IMG/VR virus record: IMGVR_UViG_3300042987_002157
Span: 1 to 27,964 of that record
Reading direction: 5' to 3' (one strand)
DNA from: a virus
DNA length: 27,964 nucleotides
Positions 17,301 to 23,785 of this stretch are shown here, piece by piece. A program made the position numbers and the translations under genes. The first letter of the stretch is position 1. Each line of letters opens with the position of its first letter. The notes under the pieces were generated by a model, which searched no databases, was not told the DNA's origin, and was given only the letters and a program-made list of their open reading frames with translations.

Positions 17301-19100
17301 GGCATGGGATTACCTTGGGAACTTGTTGACCAGAACTATACGTCGATGGCTAGTCGCTATGGTCGTCGTGCTGCTGCTGACTTGAGTTTCTTCAAGAATG
17401 TGCAGAATGATCCTAAGATGCTCGCAGCTCTTCCGATTCGCGATCAGCAGGGTAAACTATTCCGCGACTTGCCGCAAGATGTCAAAGACAGAGCTGCTGG
17501 AATTGAGTATATCGGTGGTAGCGAAGAAGTCAAACAAGCTCTGCGTAGCGTGTACGGTATTGACTTACCTGCTAATCCTCGTTTGATGTCTGCTGCTCGT
17601 GCAGTTGGTAGTATGGTGATGCAGACTGGAACTGGTATTCGTAACTTATTACAAATTCCACCAAACATTGCTCCATACTATGGAGTCGACATTATTACTG
17701 GACTGAAGGCACTTGCTAAAATGAATGAACGTACGGCGAGAGCCTTTGAAAATAATGCTATTCGTAGCAGTTTCAAAGACTTCGATGCTGCTGGTGATTT
17801 CAGCGGCAATCCAATTCGCTTCATTCGTTATGCTGATAAAATTTCGGAATTCTTACGCAAATACACAGGTCGCGAACTTAGCGATAAGATTGAAGGTTTA
17901 TATCATTATTCACTTGGTGAAGAACTTGCAACTAAGTGGTTTGCTCAGGCTAAGAATCGCGACATTAAAGCTCGTCAGATGATTAAGCGGTTTGGCAATA
18001 CGTTAGAGAAACCAGTGGCTGACTACTTCAATCCTGCTACTGAAGTTACTGCTGATAATATTGCTCGCGTTGCTAAGTCATTTGTCGATGCTGCTCGCGG
18101 CACTTACTCTGCTAGTGGACTGCCTGGTGTTGCTATTGAGGGTAACGTCGCTCCATTCCTTGCACTCAGTCGCTGGTCTATTGAGCGTAGCAATATCTTC
18201 TGGCGTGATGTTGTTGAGCCGATGAAAGGTGGCGACTTTATGCCATTGCTCAAAACTACGTTTGCTGCAATGCTGACGGGCGCGGCTATCGAACAGCTTA
18301 ATGAAGCACTGACTGGCAAGCGTGGCATTGATCCTACTATTAAGGAAGCACTTGCTGATGGTGACGCTGACACACTAACTGCTAAAGCTATTGGTCTTGC
18401 TCAACTTGGTAGCTATGCTGGTATCGTTAGCGATGCTGCTAAAGTTGGGACGCAGCTTGCTCAAGGTAAGAGTATTCGCTACACTAATCCGTTGTCTATG
18501 CCTATGGCTAGTGTTGGTGTTGATGTTGCTAATCGTACTGCTCAAGTGGCCAAGGCTATTCGTGAGGGTGAAGATCCTTTTGAGGCTCTGTCACTTTATG
18601 TGAAGGACTTGGCGTTAGCTACGTCTCAGAATGCTCGCTATGCTTATGCTAACTTAACTGAAGGGGGGCGCGAAGAAGCTGAACGGAAAGAGAAGTTCCG
18701 TGATTTGCGCGTGTTTGAAGAAATGACTGGAAGAAGAGAGGGAAGTTCGTTCACTGAAACTAATCCTTATTTAGGATTAGGTGCCCGCAACTTCAAACGG
18801 TCTGATGACATTGCTGAAGCACTTCAAATGGTTCCTGACTTAGTGCAACAGGCAGTTGAAAAGTCACAAGATGACAATGGTCAACTTGACATCGAGATTC
18901 TACGTCGAAAGTTGCGGGCACTTAAACTGAATAGCTATCAAACTGTTCCGGATGCACTGAAGAATCCTCGTGCTTTCACAGAGTTCATGGACTTCTTAAG
19001 TAAGACACAAGGTCCGGAAGCTGCGACTGAGAGAGCTGCTGACTTCTATCGTCAGCGTGCAATTAATAAGATGAAGAGTAGCACTATTCCTTCTTTCTAA
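11340..19100 (+). CDS. Giant polyvalent virion protein (zincin-like, GNAT, ADP-ribosyltransferase)
   Basis: 2586 residues. Domains by eye: Ala/Gly-rich hydrophobic region 80-130, possibly membrane-inserting; coiled coil about 395-450; HETIGH at 546-551, matching the HExxGHxG motif recurrent in phage polyvalent proteins (zincin-like, one residue longer than HExxH); GNAT acetyltransferase about 735-825 with acetyl-CoA loop PEYRGKGYA at 772-780; a module with WIAPDG and QEGWARGV at 864-997; a large polyvalent-associated domain about 1030-1520 (TGLDxFL-like start, IEGQSRW, GHPLL, GMRFNYDKQLP); an ADP-ribosyltransferase of the ART-PolyVal kind at 1608-1770 (FRRWFGESKVVD, YHGT at 1633-1636, AFEPTQVKSA at 1746-1755); then about 800 helical residues, with a hydrophobic patch near 2310 (FAAMLTGAAIEQL). 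Repeated SALGPS-type linkers separate modules 855-1775. Such proteins are thought to be ejected with the genome and to modify host targets. Domain identities are from motif memory. Confidence 0.85.
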   Translation: MPLIPNLTPELKREILRLKGLSPEQGYDVLDTGQIVRNPNPQPSVDVNSANSVVTTGNKDVLSPKPPGSLESFGRAAATSTIPTFTAFGAVAATPAIAAAIAGAPLTGGASLLLPILAGVGTAAGASYLQDKLVPESVKQQLFTRPEDIAENPKATFAGGLAPSALAFNPVRSLGDVRTLVSGAKKLPTLAGVTTPGTIPLTTQEVIALQNAGINAGISVAQEGYEQLAHDDFSPGRLAANAIAPTLLFTRPTKLGQRVFGFHDIPEGPMYGRTEAQAPAQGEPLPPAESAQYSIPPEVTQSGYIPGGVLIQGNKVIPLASVKKDFKPGDIIRYKDPQTGKTVEYIINEDYQRVPQYQPEDAYGPIDPRSADDTIVGTPKPRKHAPSSAEVIEASVVESAKLQKLNDDLRAAQLRGLEARPAKSNAEYQTRQRQLLERQAQAERELTAPLTEAEIVEQEYAKGIRRSEASALPPEESPVGPRFGSTPVREYPPEVQAAFKRLEELEAEVRGIKLQRETQGPGLGLYEQPVRTTSLRPTYAGDIAGHETIGHGYILDMLASRSKADRDFTWRGIREFSEVPTPKTIEEFAALPDAERARIEEGIAKALGIDSFNRKKLELYGTKRERFLNWWADARSALRYRMDTAEPSDVLRSLGFGGKYAAPYGTRPEFMPRTAAELAAQGGTPVGAAASARQQTEGAATDAARMARVSALSEKGRALEEQGMTFDQNAPTELYQTGSFKIKTPKGKIVSKLFYDKESPTETKVDFVHTDPEYRGKGYAETLYRELANTMQKEGATDLTGNLISDKAAGVRERTFGEGEYTASGKPVSFEEAQQILRDKPTMVKARHRVDPNARYSEKSALGNIEQFGENQPRAYGHWIAPDGTMHRVEGAYGHISTARAIAEALAKTGHLQFKNRDFSSDSLSGSSDAQTLLYQEGWARGVHGGPNDYGAATEYGNSLTPKQIKALKDYGIEREARIGDESSNRPRMLYDPAEGERYSQESALGPSNEPIRGTDYDTTRPLYLTASKVLSSRNELGLNPTSKFPQYQLNATLKSKLPPVEYEMLQEAGLDKFLAESKSLTPKELQTWIEENGPRVNIVSYGMAGKASPAKQALDRMTHEWYDNLDGGSQAAMYKAERIMDNYGPDAPDIEKAISVLSAKDYEQAKKYLKLKDEVANEPRDTSPRATSFYNEISAFDANERMPDWTTSKDSRNVQRVDIVLPSQYEPSRWLRADNRPVRTLADTVDAQITGGKSELWRADDLHEKLPNTLGWAMLQYKTGPNGEKIAALIEGQSRWAQEARRLGVKSKKSPLIEYAEYLDEQLGNKKVDYSSVPEKSIRDVIDANKSFLEIKGRKYKSSDEFFKEISKRIEGHPLLKDYNRLIVKAAIDQARKEGATHFMISDAETVMMTEKHDAVAGKVKPLLVSELEGASESWLNNKFGSDWRDGKYVEYDNIPFRVDKPESNGGMYDSKSRAATAKELQPYADTGGFYIPQEGGMRFNYDKQLPKIAEELLGSKGERVSLGEHKNAYNYKPTEREQRLYDYGNPAEFGKIRKDLVFQNPDGTPKTDVSGRMYSLEGAPEKFSLTSKRFSEESALGPSSDKPIQTDTPEFRRWFGESKVVDKDGQPLVVYHGTSKDQDFSKFNKKQTGIWFTDSTEQASSYAKENDSRKTVQVPGTWKYEEVNTSSRVYPVYLNIENPLKVEGDILKKWRSASNYTKGNKELISYAKRMGHDGLDFNNGIYVAFEPTQVKSATGNIGTFDPTNPDIRYSTGSALPPSTDAIPERTGRRSFTPLLTSRFDKVAERHPNETGRYVSDAFHKWQAEADLLEGRIGNKAIALIKDYTPEEVQRVDRLRHALTIGEPAPYTLTANERRLKDAMDAHYRDVGRMHQDSGMLVRTADGEFRRMVLNEQGYRPSLLSNEVAYTWAENIQPKAREYDQMFVDHAMRRGETEESARNLLQDYKQAIGHAGATPDVKFGALRKVEGMGLPWELVDQNYTSMASRYGRRAAADLSFFKNVQNDPKMLAALPIRDQQGKLFRDLPQDVKDRAAGIEYIGGSEEVKQALRSVYGIDLPANPRLMSAARAVGSMVMQTGTGIRNLLQIPPNIAPYYGVDIITGLKALAKMNERTARAFENNAIRSSFKDFDAAGDFSGNPIRFIRYADKISEFLRKYTGRELSDKIEGLYHYSLGEELATKWFAQAKNRDIKARQMIKRFGNTLEKPVADYFNPATEVTADNIARVAKSFVDAARGTYSASGLPGVAIEGNVAPFLALSRWSIERSNIFWRDVVEPMKGGDFMPLLKTTFAAMLTGAAIEQLNEALTGKRGIDPTIKEALADGDADTLTAKAIGLAQLGSYAGIVSDAAKVGTQLAQGKSIRYTNPLSMPMASVGVDVANRTAQVAKAIREGEDPFEALSLYVKDLALATSQNARYAYANLTEGGREEAERKEKFRDLRVFEEMTGRREGSSFTETNPYLGLGARNFKRSDDIAEALQMVPDLVQQAVEKSQDDNGQLDIEILRRKLRALKLNSYQTVPDALKNPRAFTEFMDFLSKTQGPEAATERAADFYRQRAINKMKSSTIPSF
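13902..16700 (+). repeat. Four SALGPS-type linker repeats in the giant protein
   Basis: Four near-identical short segments of pattern R-[YF]-S-x-x-SAL[GP]-x-S begin at bases 13902 (RYSEKSALG), 14331 (RYSQESALGPS), 16110 (RFSEESALGPS) and 16647 (RYSTGSALPPS), residues 855, 998, 1591 and 1770. A degenerate fifth (RRSEASALPP) lies near 12735. They fall exactly between recognisable modules, so they act as inter-domain linkers. Confidence 0.75.
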
Positions 19101-19317
19101 ACTCTAATGCCTTAATCTTAATCTCACCGCCATTGCGGTCAATAAGCGATTCGTCTGCTCGTGACAGGGGCAGATGAATTCGTTTCCCATCTTCAAGAGT
19201 CATGCGCAGTGTTGTGCGTGACTCTTTTTCTTTTTCACCCAACCCAAGTATAACAAGTGTTGCTAAAGCAAGACCTGCAATAAACCCATAGAAACCATAC
19301 AATTGTTTTTCGCTCAT
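19084..19317 (-). CDS. Small single-span membrane protein
   Basis: The start is taken at MSEKQ (19317), five bases after the upstream stop, giving 77 residues. A longer frame from 19362 only covers the end of the upstream gene. Residues about 5-24 (YGFYGFIAGLALATLVILGL) form one membrane helix with a glycine-rich face, followed by a charged segment and a small beta-like part containing LRMTLEDGKRIHLPL. The last 17 bases overlap the end of the giant protein gene on the other strand. I recognise no family. It is the last gene of the replication-side operon. Holin, superinfection-exclusion or membrane-tether roles are all possible, and none is supported further. Confidence 0.6.
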   Translation of the reverse strand: MSEKQLYGFYGFIAGLALATLVILGLGEKEKESRTTLRMTLEDGKRIHLPLSRADESLIDRNGGEIKIKALEFRKKE

Positions 19318-19321
19318 ATAT

Positions 19322-20728
19322 TTATTTCTTTTTAGTGTGGCCATCTTCCGGCACTGCAACATATAAACCGTTCAGACTGACAATCTTCTGACCTTGAATT
19401 AAGAATGACACAACTTCGCCAATTTCCTGTTCGTTGGCTGCATCGACAAACTCTTGCCAAATAGTCGGGAATGTAACAGGACCTTTGCGTTTGATGAAGT
19501 TGAATACTTTTGTATTCAGGCCACCAAGTGGATTGCGACCACCAACATCGAGAGCGTGTTCCATCTTTTCTTCTAGCTGCACTAAGATAGCGCGAGCACG
19601 CTCGCAAGTTTCAAGTGAAATTTCAAAGCTCAGGTTGTCAGCAAAATGTATAGCCATACATAGCTTCTCAGTATGTACGCGCTTACGAGCGAAGTAATGC
19701 AGAAGTTTGGGCGGGGCGTTTTTGCGCTCAACTGGCAAGACTTGCTCAACATAGTTACGCATGTACTCGCGAGCTTCTGGCGTGTAAGACACGCGACCAA
19801 ACAATTCAGTCAGCGACTTGATATGTGACAAGATATGTTCCTTAGCAACAAGCTGTTCAGGTGACATTGTTGCAATATCAAAACGCTCGAAGCGATTACT
19901 GTCGGCGTACACAAAGATAGTGCGACTAGCAAAGCCCTCATTCAATAAGCGATCACTGAACGATGCCTTCATAAATGACGGCTGTGTACCACCAAATAAG
20001 TTGACGCACGTATTCTTTACTTGCTCGATACCCTGCGTTTTAGTCTCGTAACGATAGTCACCACAATCGTAAGTGCGAATGAGATAGTTTACAACGTCAT
20101 GAGTATGCTGGCGGAAAAGCGAGCTAATCTCCTCAAGACAGAAGCAAATAGAACTGTGAGTATATACTCCGTTTTTAGCTAGCGAAGATACATTGCCGCC
20201 ATTATTTGGAGGAACAACACTGCGAATAGCGCGGGCATTATTGCGGACTAAACCCTCGTAAGTAATAGCATCTGCTGACATCGGGATGACCAGCGGTTCA
20301 TCAGCTAGCTTTTTCTTAACAGCATTATCTTGTGCATTAGTCTGGCCATCTTTGCGTCGATTGTCCACACCAATACCTGGAAGTGTGATGTTATTGACTT
20401 GCGCGTATTCTTCCATCAGCGCATTCATCATCTCTTCATTTAATGATTCGTCAGGTGTTGGCATTTTCACGCCGGGCAACTTCAGACGCTTCATCTTATG
20501 ATGCTTCAGAAATTGTGAGACAGGAATAATTACCAAGCCTTTACCAATACCTGGATCAGCGACTAAGATGATATATAAGTTCGGAAACAGCGGGCGTTCA
20601 TCTGAACCTAGATAAACACGACGCTGTAACGCTGCTGAAATCATGTAGTAAAAACCCATGTCGATGAAAACATCAGGTGATGTGATGTCTTTCATGTAAA
20701 AGCGCCAACGCTCTAAATTGGTTGTCAT
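19322..20728 (-). CDS. P-loop ATPase, DUF3987-like, with C-terminal winged helix
   Basis: This is a 468-residue protein. A Walker A motif lies at 57-64 (ADPGIGKG), a Walker B with two acidic residues at 193-200 (SICFCLEE), a polar sensor-like strand at 242-250 (VNLFGGTQP), and a candidate arginine finger at R269 (EGFASRT). This order matches the DUF3987 class of phage and plasmid ATPases, which are related to replicative helicases and VapE-type proteins. Residues about 405-460 look like a winged-helix domain (TKVFNFIKRKG, then FPTIWQEFV and IVSLNGLYVAV). No other helicase or primase is in the window, so this may be the replicative helicase or a loader. It follows the polymerase palm gene with a gap of three bases and is probably co-translated. 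Confidence 0.65.
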   Translation of the reverse strand: MTTNLERWRFYMKDITSPDVFIDMGFYYMISAALQRRVYLGSDERPLFPNLYIILVADPGIGKGLVIIPVSQFLKHHKMKRLKLPGVKMPTPDESLNEEMMNALMEEYAQVNNITLPGIGVDNRRKDGQTNAQDNAVKKKLADEPLVIPMSADAITYEGLVRNNARAIRSVVPPNNGGNVSSLAKNGVYTHSSICFCLEEISSLFRQHTHDVVNYLIRTYDCGDYRYETKTQGIEQVKNTCVNLFGGTQPSFMKASFSDRLLNEGFASRTIFVYADSNRFERFDIATMSPEQLVAKEHILSHIKSLTELFGRVSYTPEAREYMRNYVEQVLPVERKNAPPKLLHYFARKRVHTEKLCMAIHFADNLSFEISLETCERARAILVQLEEKMEHALDVGGRNPLGGLNTKVFNFIKRKGPVTFPTIWQEFVDAANEQEIGEVVSFLIQGQKIVSLNGLYVAVPEDGHTKKK

Positions 20729-20731
20729 GAA

Positions 20732-21742
20732 TTAGGCGGCTGAAAATTTGTATTCGTCCATTCCTTCTGGATTAGTTTCCTTGTTGCGCTTACCCCAGTT
20801 CATGCCAACACTAGCCTCAGCTTTCATACGATACTTAACACCAGACGTTGAGACTAAATCTTGTTCCATGAACGAAAGCATAATGCGCACAGCTTCGTTT
20901 ACTTCATCGATCGGAACTTGAGCCAAGTAAGAGTCATGGCAATTATTAAGGATATCCCAGTTACTTCCGGTATCTTCGATATGTGATTGAAGATTGCACA
21001 AAGCGATATTAGAGATGCAGCCAACAGTAGATTGAGGAATAAATGCATAGGCTTCCTTCCATAATTTATCATCCAAGTATCCACTAAAATAACGGGGGTA
21101 ATTAAATAAGTTGCGTAACGTCCTGTTTGCTAATAGCTGCTCTTTAATGATGTTATGCCAAAGACGAATCTCTGGAAATAGATCATGAAACATCTGCAAA
21201 AAATCATCAGCTTGTTTACGTGTTAGAACAACACTGCCCTGCGATTTCTGCAACACGTTCAACTGAAAAGTCGGGCCTTTCATTCCATAGCTACTGGCGT
21301 GAACTACCATCTTCGCGATGAAATAGAAACGTCGCTTTGCATCCCAACCGTCAGAGTCTTTAATAATCTTAGCGAGCTTCTTCCATTCTGGATGGCCCGC
21401 TAGATCAGGAATACTCAAGCCACACAAATGAATAATGTCATGTGACGTATTCTTCATCCAGTAGTCACGAAACAAATGAAGAGCTAACCAAGAGTGAACT
21501 TTCACTCCGTGTTGAAACAGTTGACGATAGATGCCAGTCGGAGCTTCATGCGCTACAATCAATGCTTCAGCACCAGACTGGTCAACTTGAACTAATATCT
21601 TACCATCATCAGGTATGTATATGCGTCGAAGCTCGTCAGGCTGGTTTTGCAAGTTGGTGCCGAACTCACCCCACAACTTACGAGAACCATTGCGAAATGA
21701 TTTCGTAAGTCCGGGCGCCCAGCCACAAGTGTTCCTATACAT
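20732..21742 (-). CDS. polA-C: Family A DNA polymerase, palm and fingers part (C-terminal half)
   Basis: This 336-residue protein carries all three polymerase motifs of the Pol I family. Before motif A stands WGEFGTNLQNQP (24-35). Motif A is VQVDQSGAEALIVA (D54, E59). Motif B is KMVVHASSYG (K144, Y152, G153). Motif C is NCHDSYLAQ (H269, D270). It begins exactly where the palm should begin, and it lacks exonuclease and thumb, which are encoded separately at 22253-23785. Together the two would make a normal exonuclease-polymerase. The position after K144 that is Phe or Tyr in E. coli Pol I and T7 (F762, Y526) is His148 here, and the usual Arg four residues before the Lys is Tyr140. The start is 2 bases after the upstream stop. 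The symbol is descriptive only. Confidence 0.9.
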   Translation of the reverse strand: MYRNTCGWAPGLTKSFRNGSRKLWGEFGTNLQNQPDELRRIYIPDDGKILVQVDQSGAEALIVAHEAPTGIYRQLFQHGVKVHSWLALHLFRDYWMKNTSHDIIHLCGLSIPDLAGHPEWKKLAKIIKDSDGWDAKRRFYFIAKMVVHASSYGMKGPTFQLNVLQKSQGSVVLTRKQADDFLQMFHDLFPEIRLWHNIIKEQLLANRTLRNLFNYPRYFSGYLDDKLWKEAYAFIPQSTVGCISNIALCNLQSHIEDTGSNWDILNNCHDSYLAQVPIDEVNEAVRIMLSFMEQDLVSTSGVKYRMKAEASVGMNWGKRNKETNPEGMDEYKFSAA

Positions 21743-21744
21743 AA

Positions 21745-21945
21745 TTAGAAAGGACGCATGTCATCATCTTCATCTGGGTCACGCATATCCTGTGCTATCG
21801 TAACTACGAAGCCTAGACCGTTTTCGTGCGCTAAAGACTCCAGTTCAAATAAAGCGCCGCAAATACGATCACCTTTCATCGCAGCTTTACGAATAGCTTC
21901 TCTTTGGGCTTTTCTATTAGCAAGAATTTCAGGTGTAATAATCAT
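21745..21945 (-). CDS. Small acidic-tailed protein between polymerase halves
   Basis: This is a 66-residue protein with a basic helical start (ANRKAQREAIRKAAMKGD), a middle IC.ALFELESLAHENG, a beta strand GFVVTIAQ, and a very acidic end (MRDPDEDDDMRPF). Its start overlaps the previous stop as ATGA and its stop is 2 bases from the palm gene, so it is tightly coupled to the polymerase halves. I recognise no family. Its position suggests a link with the polymerase, but that is inference. Confidence 0.65.
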   Translation of the reverse strand: MIITPEILANRKAQREAIRKAAMKGDRICGALFELESLAHENGLGFVVTIAQDMRDPDEDDDMRPF

Positions 21946-22256
21946 ACATTATACAGAAATTTGAAGTCAAAGTTAAATGCGTCTACACCATCCACTTTAT
22001 CTTTAGTGACTGGACCAAACCACAGAATGGGTCTGCCTTTCCACATGATCAGCTCTTCGCCAGTCTCACGCTTACGTTCTAGGCTAGCGTATCGTTCGTA
22101 GTAATCACCCATAGGTAACGAACCCTCGATCTCAATTAAAGAGACACGTAACAAAGTATCCTTGCGTCGCTCGATTGCCTCCCGCATCTCAGGTGTAAAT
22201 GAATTGCGCTTGTCATCATCTGGTGATGAGAAGAATGAAAAATCTAATTGCTTCAT
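21942..22256 (-). CDS. Small protein with clamp-binding-like N-terminal peptide, between polymerase halves
   Basis: This 104-residue protein begins MKQLDFSFFSS. Residues 3-8 (QLDFSF) resemble the hexapeptide that binds the bacterial sliding clamp (Q-x-x-L-x-F), with Phe in place of Leu. After it come a charged helix (about 20-45, FTPEMREAIERRKDTLL), a strand pair, and a C-terminal part with IMWKGRPILWFGPV. It overlaps the exonuclease/thumb gene by ATGA and the next small gene by ATGA. I recognise no family. It may tether the split polymerase to a clamp or hold the halves together; this is a hypothesis from the motif and gene position. Confidence 0.65.
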   Translation of the reverse strand: MKQLDFSFFSSPDDDKRNSFTPEMREAIERRKDTLLRVSLIEIEGSLPMGDYYERYASLERKRETGEELIMWKGRPILWFGPVTKDKVDGVDAFNFDFKFLYNV

Positions 22257-23785
22257 GCTGTAACTTTAGGTTCAATCCAGGGTTTGAATTTTAATTGGCC
22301 TGACTCTTTTGCTCTCTCACGATAAGCTAAGATGAAATCTAACACTGCATTGTTAGGAAACTTTAACTTTAACTTTTGTATCGCTTTGTCACCAGTACTT
22401 GGATTTCCTTTATCAGTCTTATACTGCACAGGATAATCAAGTTCTTGAAACAAATACTTAGCACACTGTTGTGGCGACGTCGGCAATAATTCGCGGCCCA
22501 CTAAGATACGCATTGCACGTAGATAGTGAGTCATCAGTCTATCATTTTCGTTAAGTGTCTTAGTGCGAATATCATTACGAAACTTCATACCCTGTAGCAT
22601 ACTAATGATGTAAGGGCGAATCATTCTGTTAGCCTGCCCGATTGACGCCTGCAATCCTAAATCGTTGCGCGCATATTCTTGCTGTGCATGCTTAATTAAC
22701 TTCATTGCCCAAACATCTTTGGCATTGTAATTCCACAGTTGCTTCTCTTGGTCTGGACTGCGAGGAGGAAACACACCCTCATCTTTATGGAACGGTTCCC
22801 AAATACTGGGCCAGCAACTGAGTGCATGGCCTAATGATTTCTCCGCTTCAGGAAAGCAACGATGTTGTGCAAGCATAGTATCATAGATACTACTGCCAAA
22901 GGGCAAACTATATTTATGAGCCAAGACGCCAAGGTCAAACATAGCGTTATGGCAGATAACAGTATTTCGTCGAAGCGCGATAGAGAATGCGCGAAGAATT
23001 GCAGCGTAGTCATTGTACGCTATGACATAATTCCATCTCAGAAATGGAACAACATAAACTCGATTTCCGCTACCAATTTCCCCAAAAGAAAACCCAATGC
23101 AGAGAAGATTACGATCATCAACATCAGTTTCAATGTCAAGATAAAGGGATGTTGAGTGTGTCTCAGAAAGTAATTTAATAATTTCATTTGATGAGGGTGC
23201 TAGTGTTACTTCGTAGTTGGATGGTTTTGGAGTTTCTCGACAAGCAGCAATAGCTTTTGCCGCATCTCTTTGCAGCCAGAAAAAATAATTACTGTGACTA
23301 GTGCGGCCATGACGTTTAACATCTCCATCATCTTCGTCATCTATATTCTGTGTCGATGAGTCAGCAGTGTCAGCTAACAGCAGTGGATTAAGTTTGCTTT
23401 CGTAATCTTTTAAGTCGAATGCTTCTTGCGGCAAGTAGCTACAAATCGCTTGAATGCCTTTATGCGGCGTTGCAAGTGGGTAGCCTCTTTGTTCGTTAAG
23501 TGAATAATCTTTCGCGTAATTAGGGTTGACCCATTCGGAGAAGGCTTTGTCACCCAGAAGAAGTAGACACTTAGTTCCATCGATAAGCTGACGTCTATCT
23601 TCACTAGTTCGTATTTCACAATGCCATCGGGTAACTCCACTAGGAGCGAGACACTCGTCGTTGAACTTGATTCCCGCAGCGCCAGAGAGTAGTGCATCTT
23701 TATCGAAGCGTGAGGGATTGCTGAGGATAATCGTCAGTCCGCAGTATGGTTGAGTGGGTGGATGATATAACATACTGATGGTCAA
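22253..23785 (-). CDS. polA-N: UDG-like domain + 3'-5' exonuclease + thumb of family A polymerase (N-terminal half)
   Basis: 510 residues in three parts. Residues about 15-125 resemble the uracil-DNA glycosylase fold (LLSGAAGIKFNDECL near 32-46, CLLLLGDKAF at 73-82, RGYPLATP at 100-107), but the late HPS-type catalytic motif appears to be replaced by SYLPQ, so the domain is probably inactive. Residues 212-360 are a DEDDy proofreading exonuclease: Exo I LYLDIETD (D217, E219), Exo II CHNAMFD (D284), Exo III YNAKD (Y353, D357). Residues 380-505 match the polymerase thumb (QANRMIRPYI, then QGMKF and SPQQCAKYLFQEL). The protein ends where the palm should begin; the palm is a separate gene downstream (20732-21742). 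It overlaps the upstream zinc-protein gene and the downstream small gene by ATGA. The symbol is descriptive only. Confidence 0.85.
   Translation of the reverse strand: MTISMLYHPPTQPYCGLTIILSNPSRFDKDALLSGAAGIKFNDECLAPSGVTRWHCEIRTSEDRRQLIDGTKCLLLLGDKAFSEWVNPNYAKDYSLNEQRGYPLATPHKGIQAICSYLPQEAFDLKDYESKLNPLLLADTADSSTQNIDDEDDGDVKRHGRTSHSNYFFWLQRDAAKAIAACRETPKPSNYEVTLAPSSNEIIKLLSETHSTSLYLDIETDVDDRNLLCIGFSFGEIGSGNRVYVVPFLRWNYVIAYNDYAAILRAFSIALRRNTVICHNAMFDLGVLAHKYSLPFGSSIYDTMLAQHRCFPEAEKSLGHALSCWPSIWEPFHKDEGVFPPRSPDQEKQLWNYNAKDVWAMKLIKHAQQEYARNDLGLQASIGQANRMIRPYIISMLQGMKFRNDIRTKTLNENDRLMTHYLRAMRILVGRELLPTSPQQCAKYLFQELDYPVQYKTDKGNPSTGDKAIQKLKLKFPNNAVLDFILAYRERAKESGQLKFKPWIEPKVTA

Noticed and set aside
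19126-19139. ACCGC-CATT-GCGGT hairpin as a terminator of the giant gene
   Set aside because: The stem is only 5 bases, no T-run follows on either strand, and it lies within coding sequence.
21743-22252. The space between polymerase halves as an intron or intein
   Set aside because: It is filled by two well-formed, ATGA-coupled genes. No intron-like structure or intein motif is seen, and the halves have their own start and stop.
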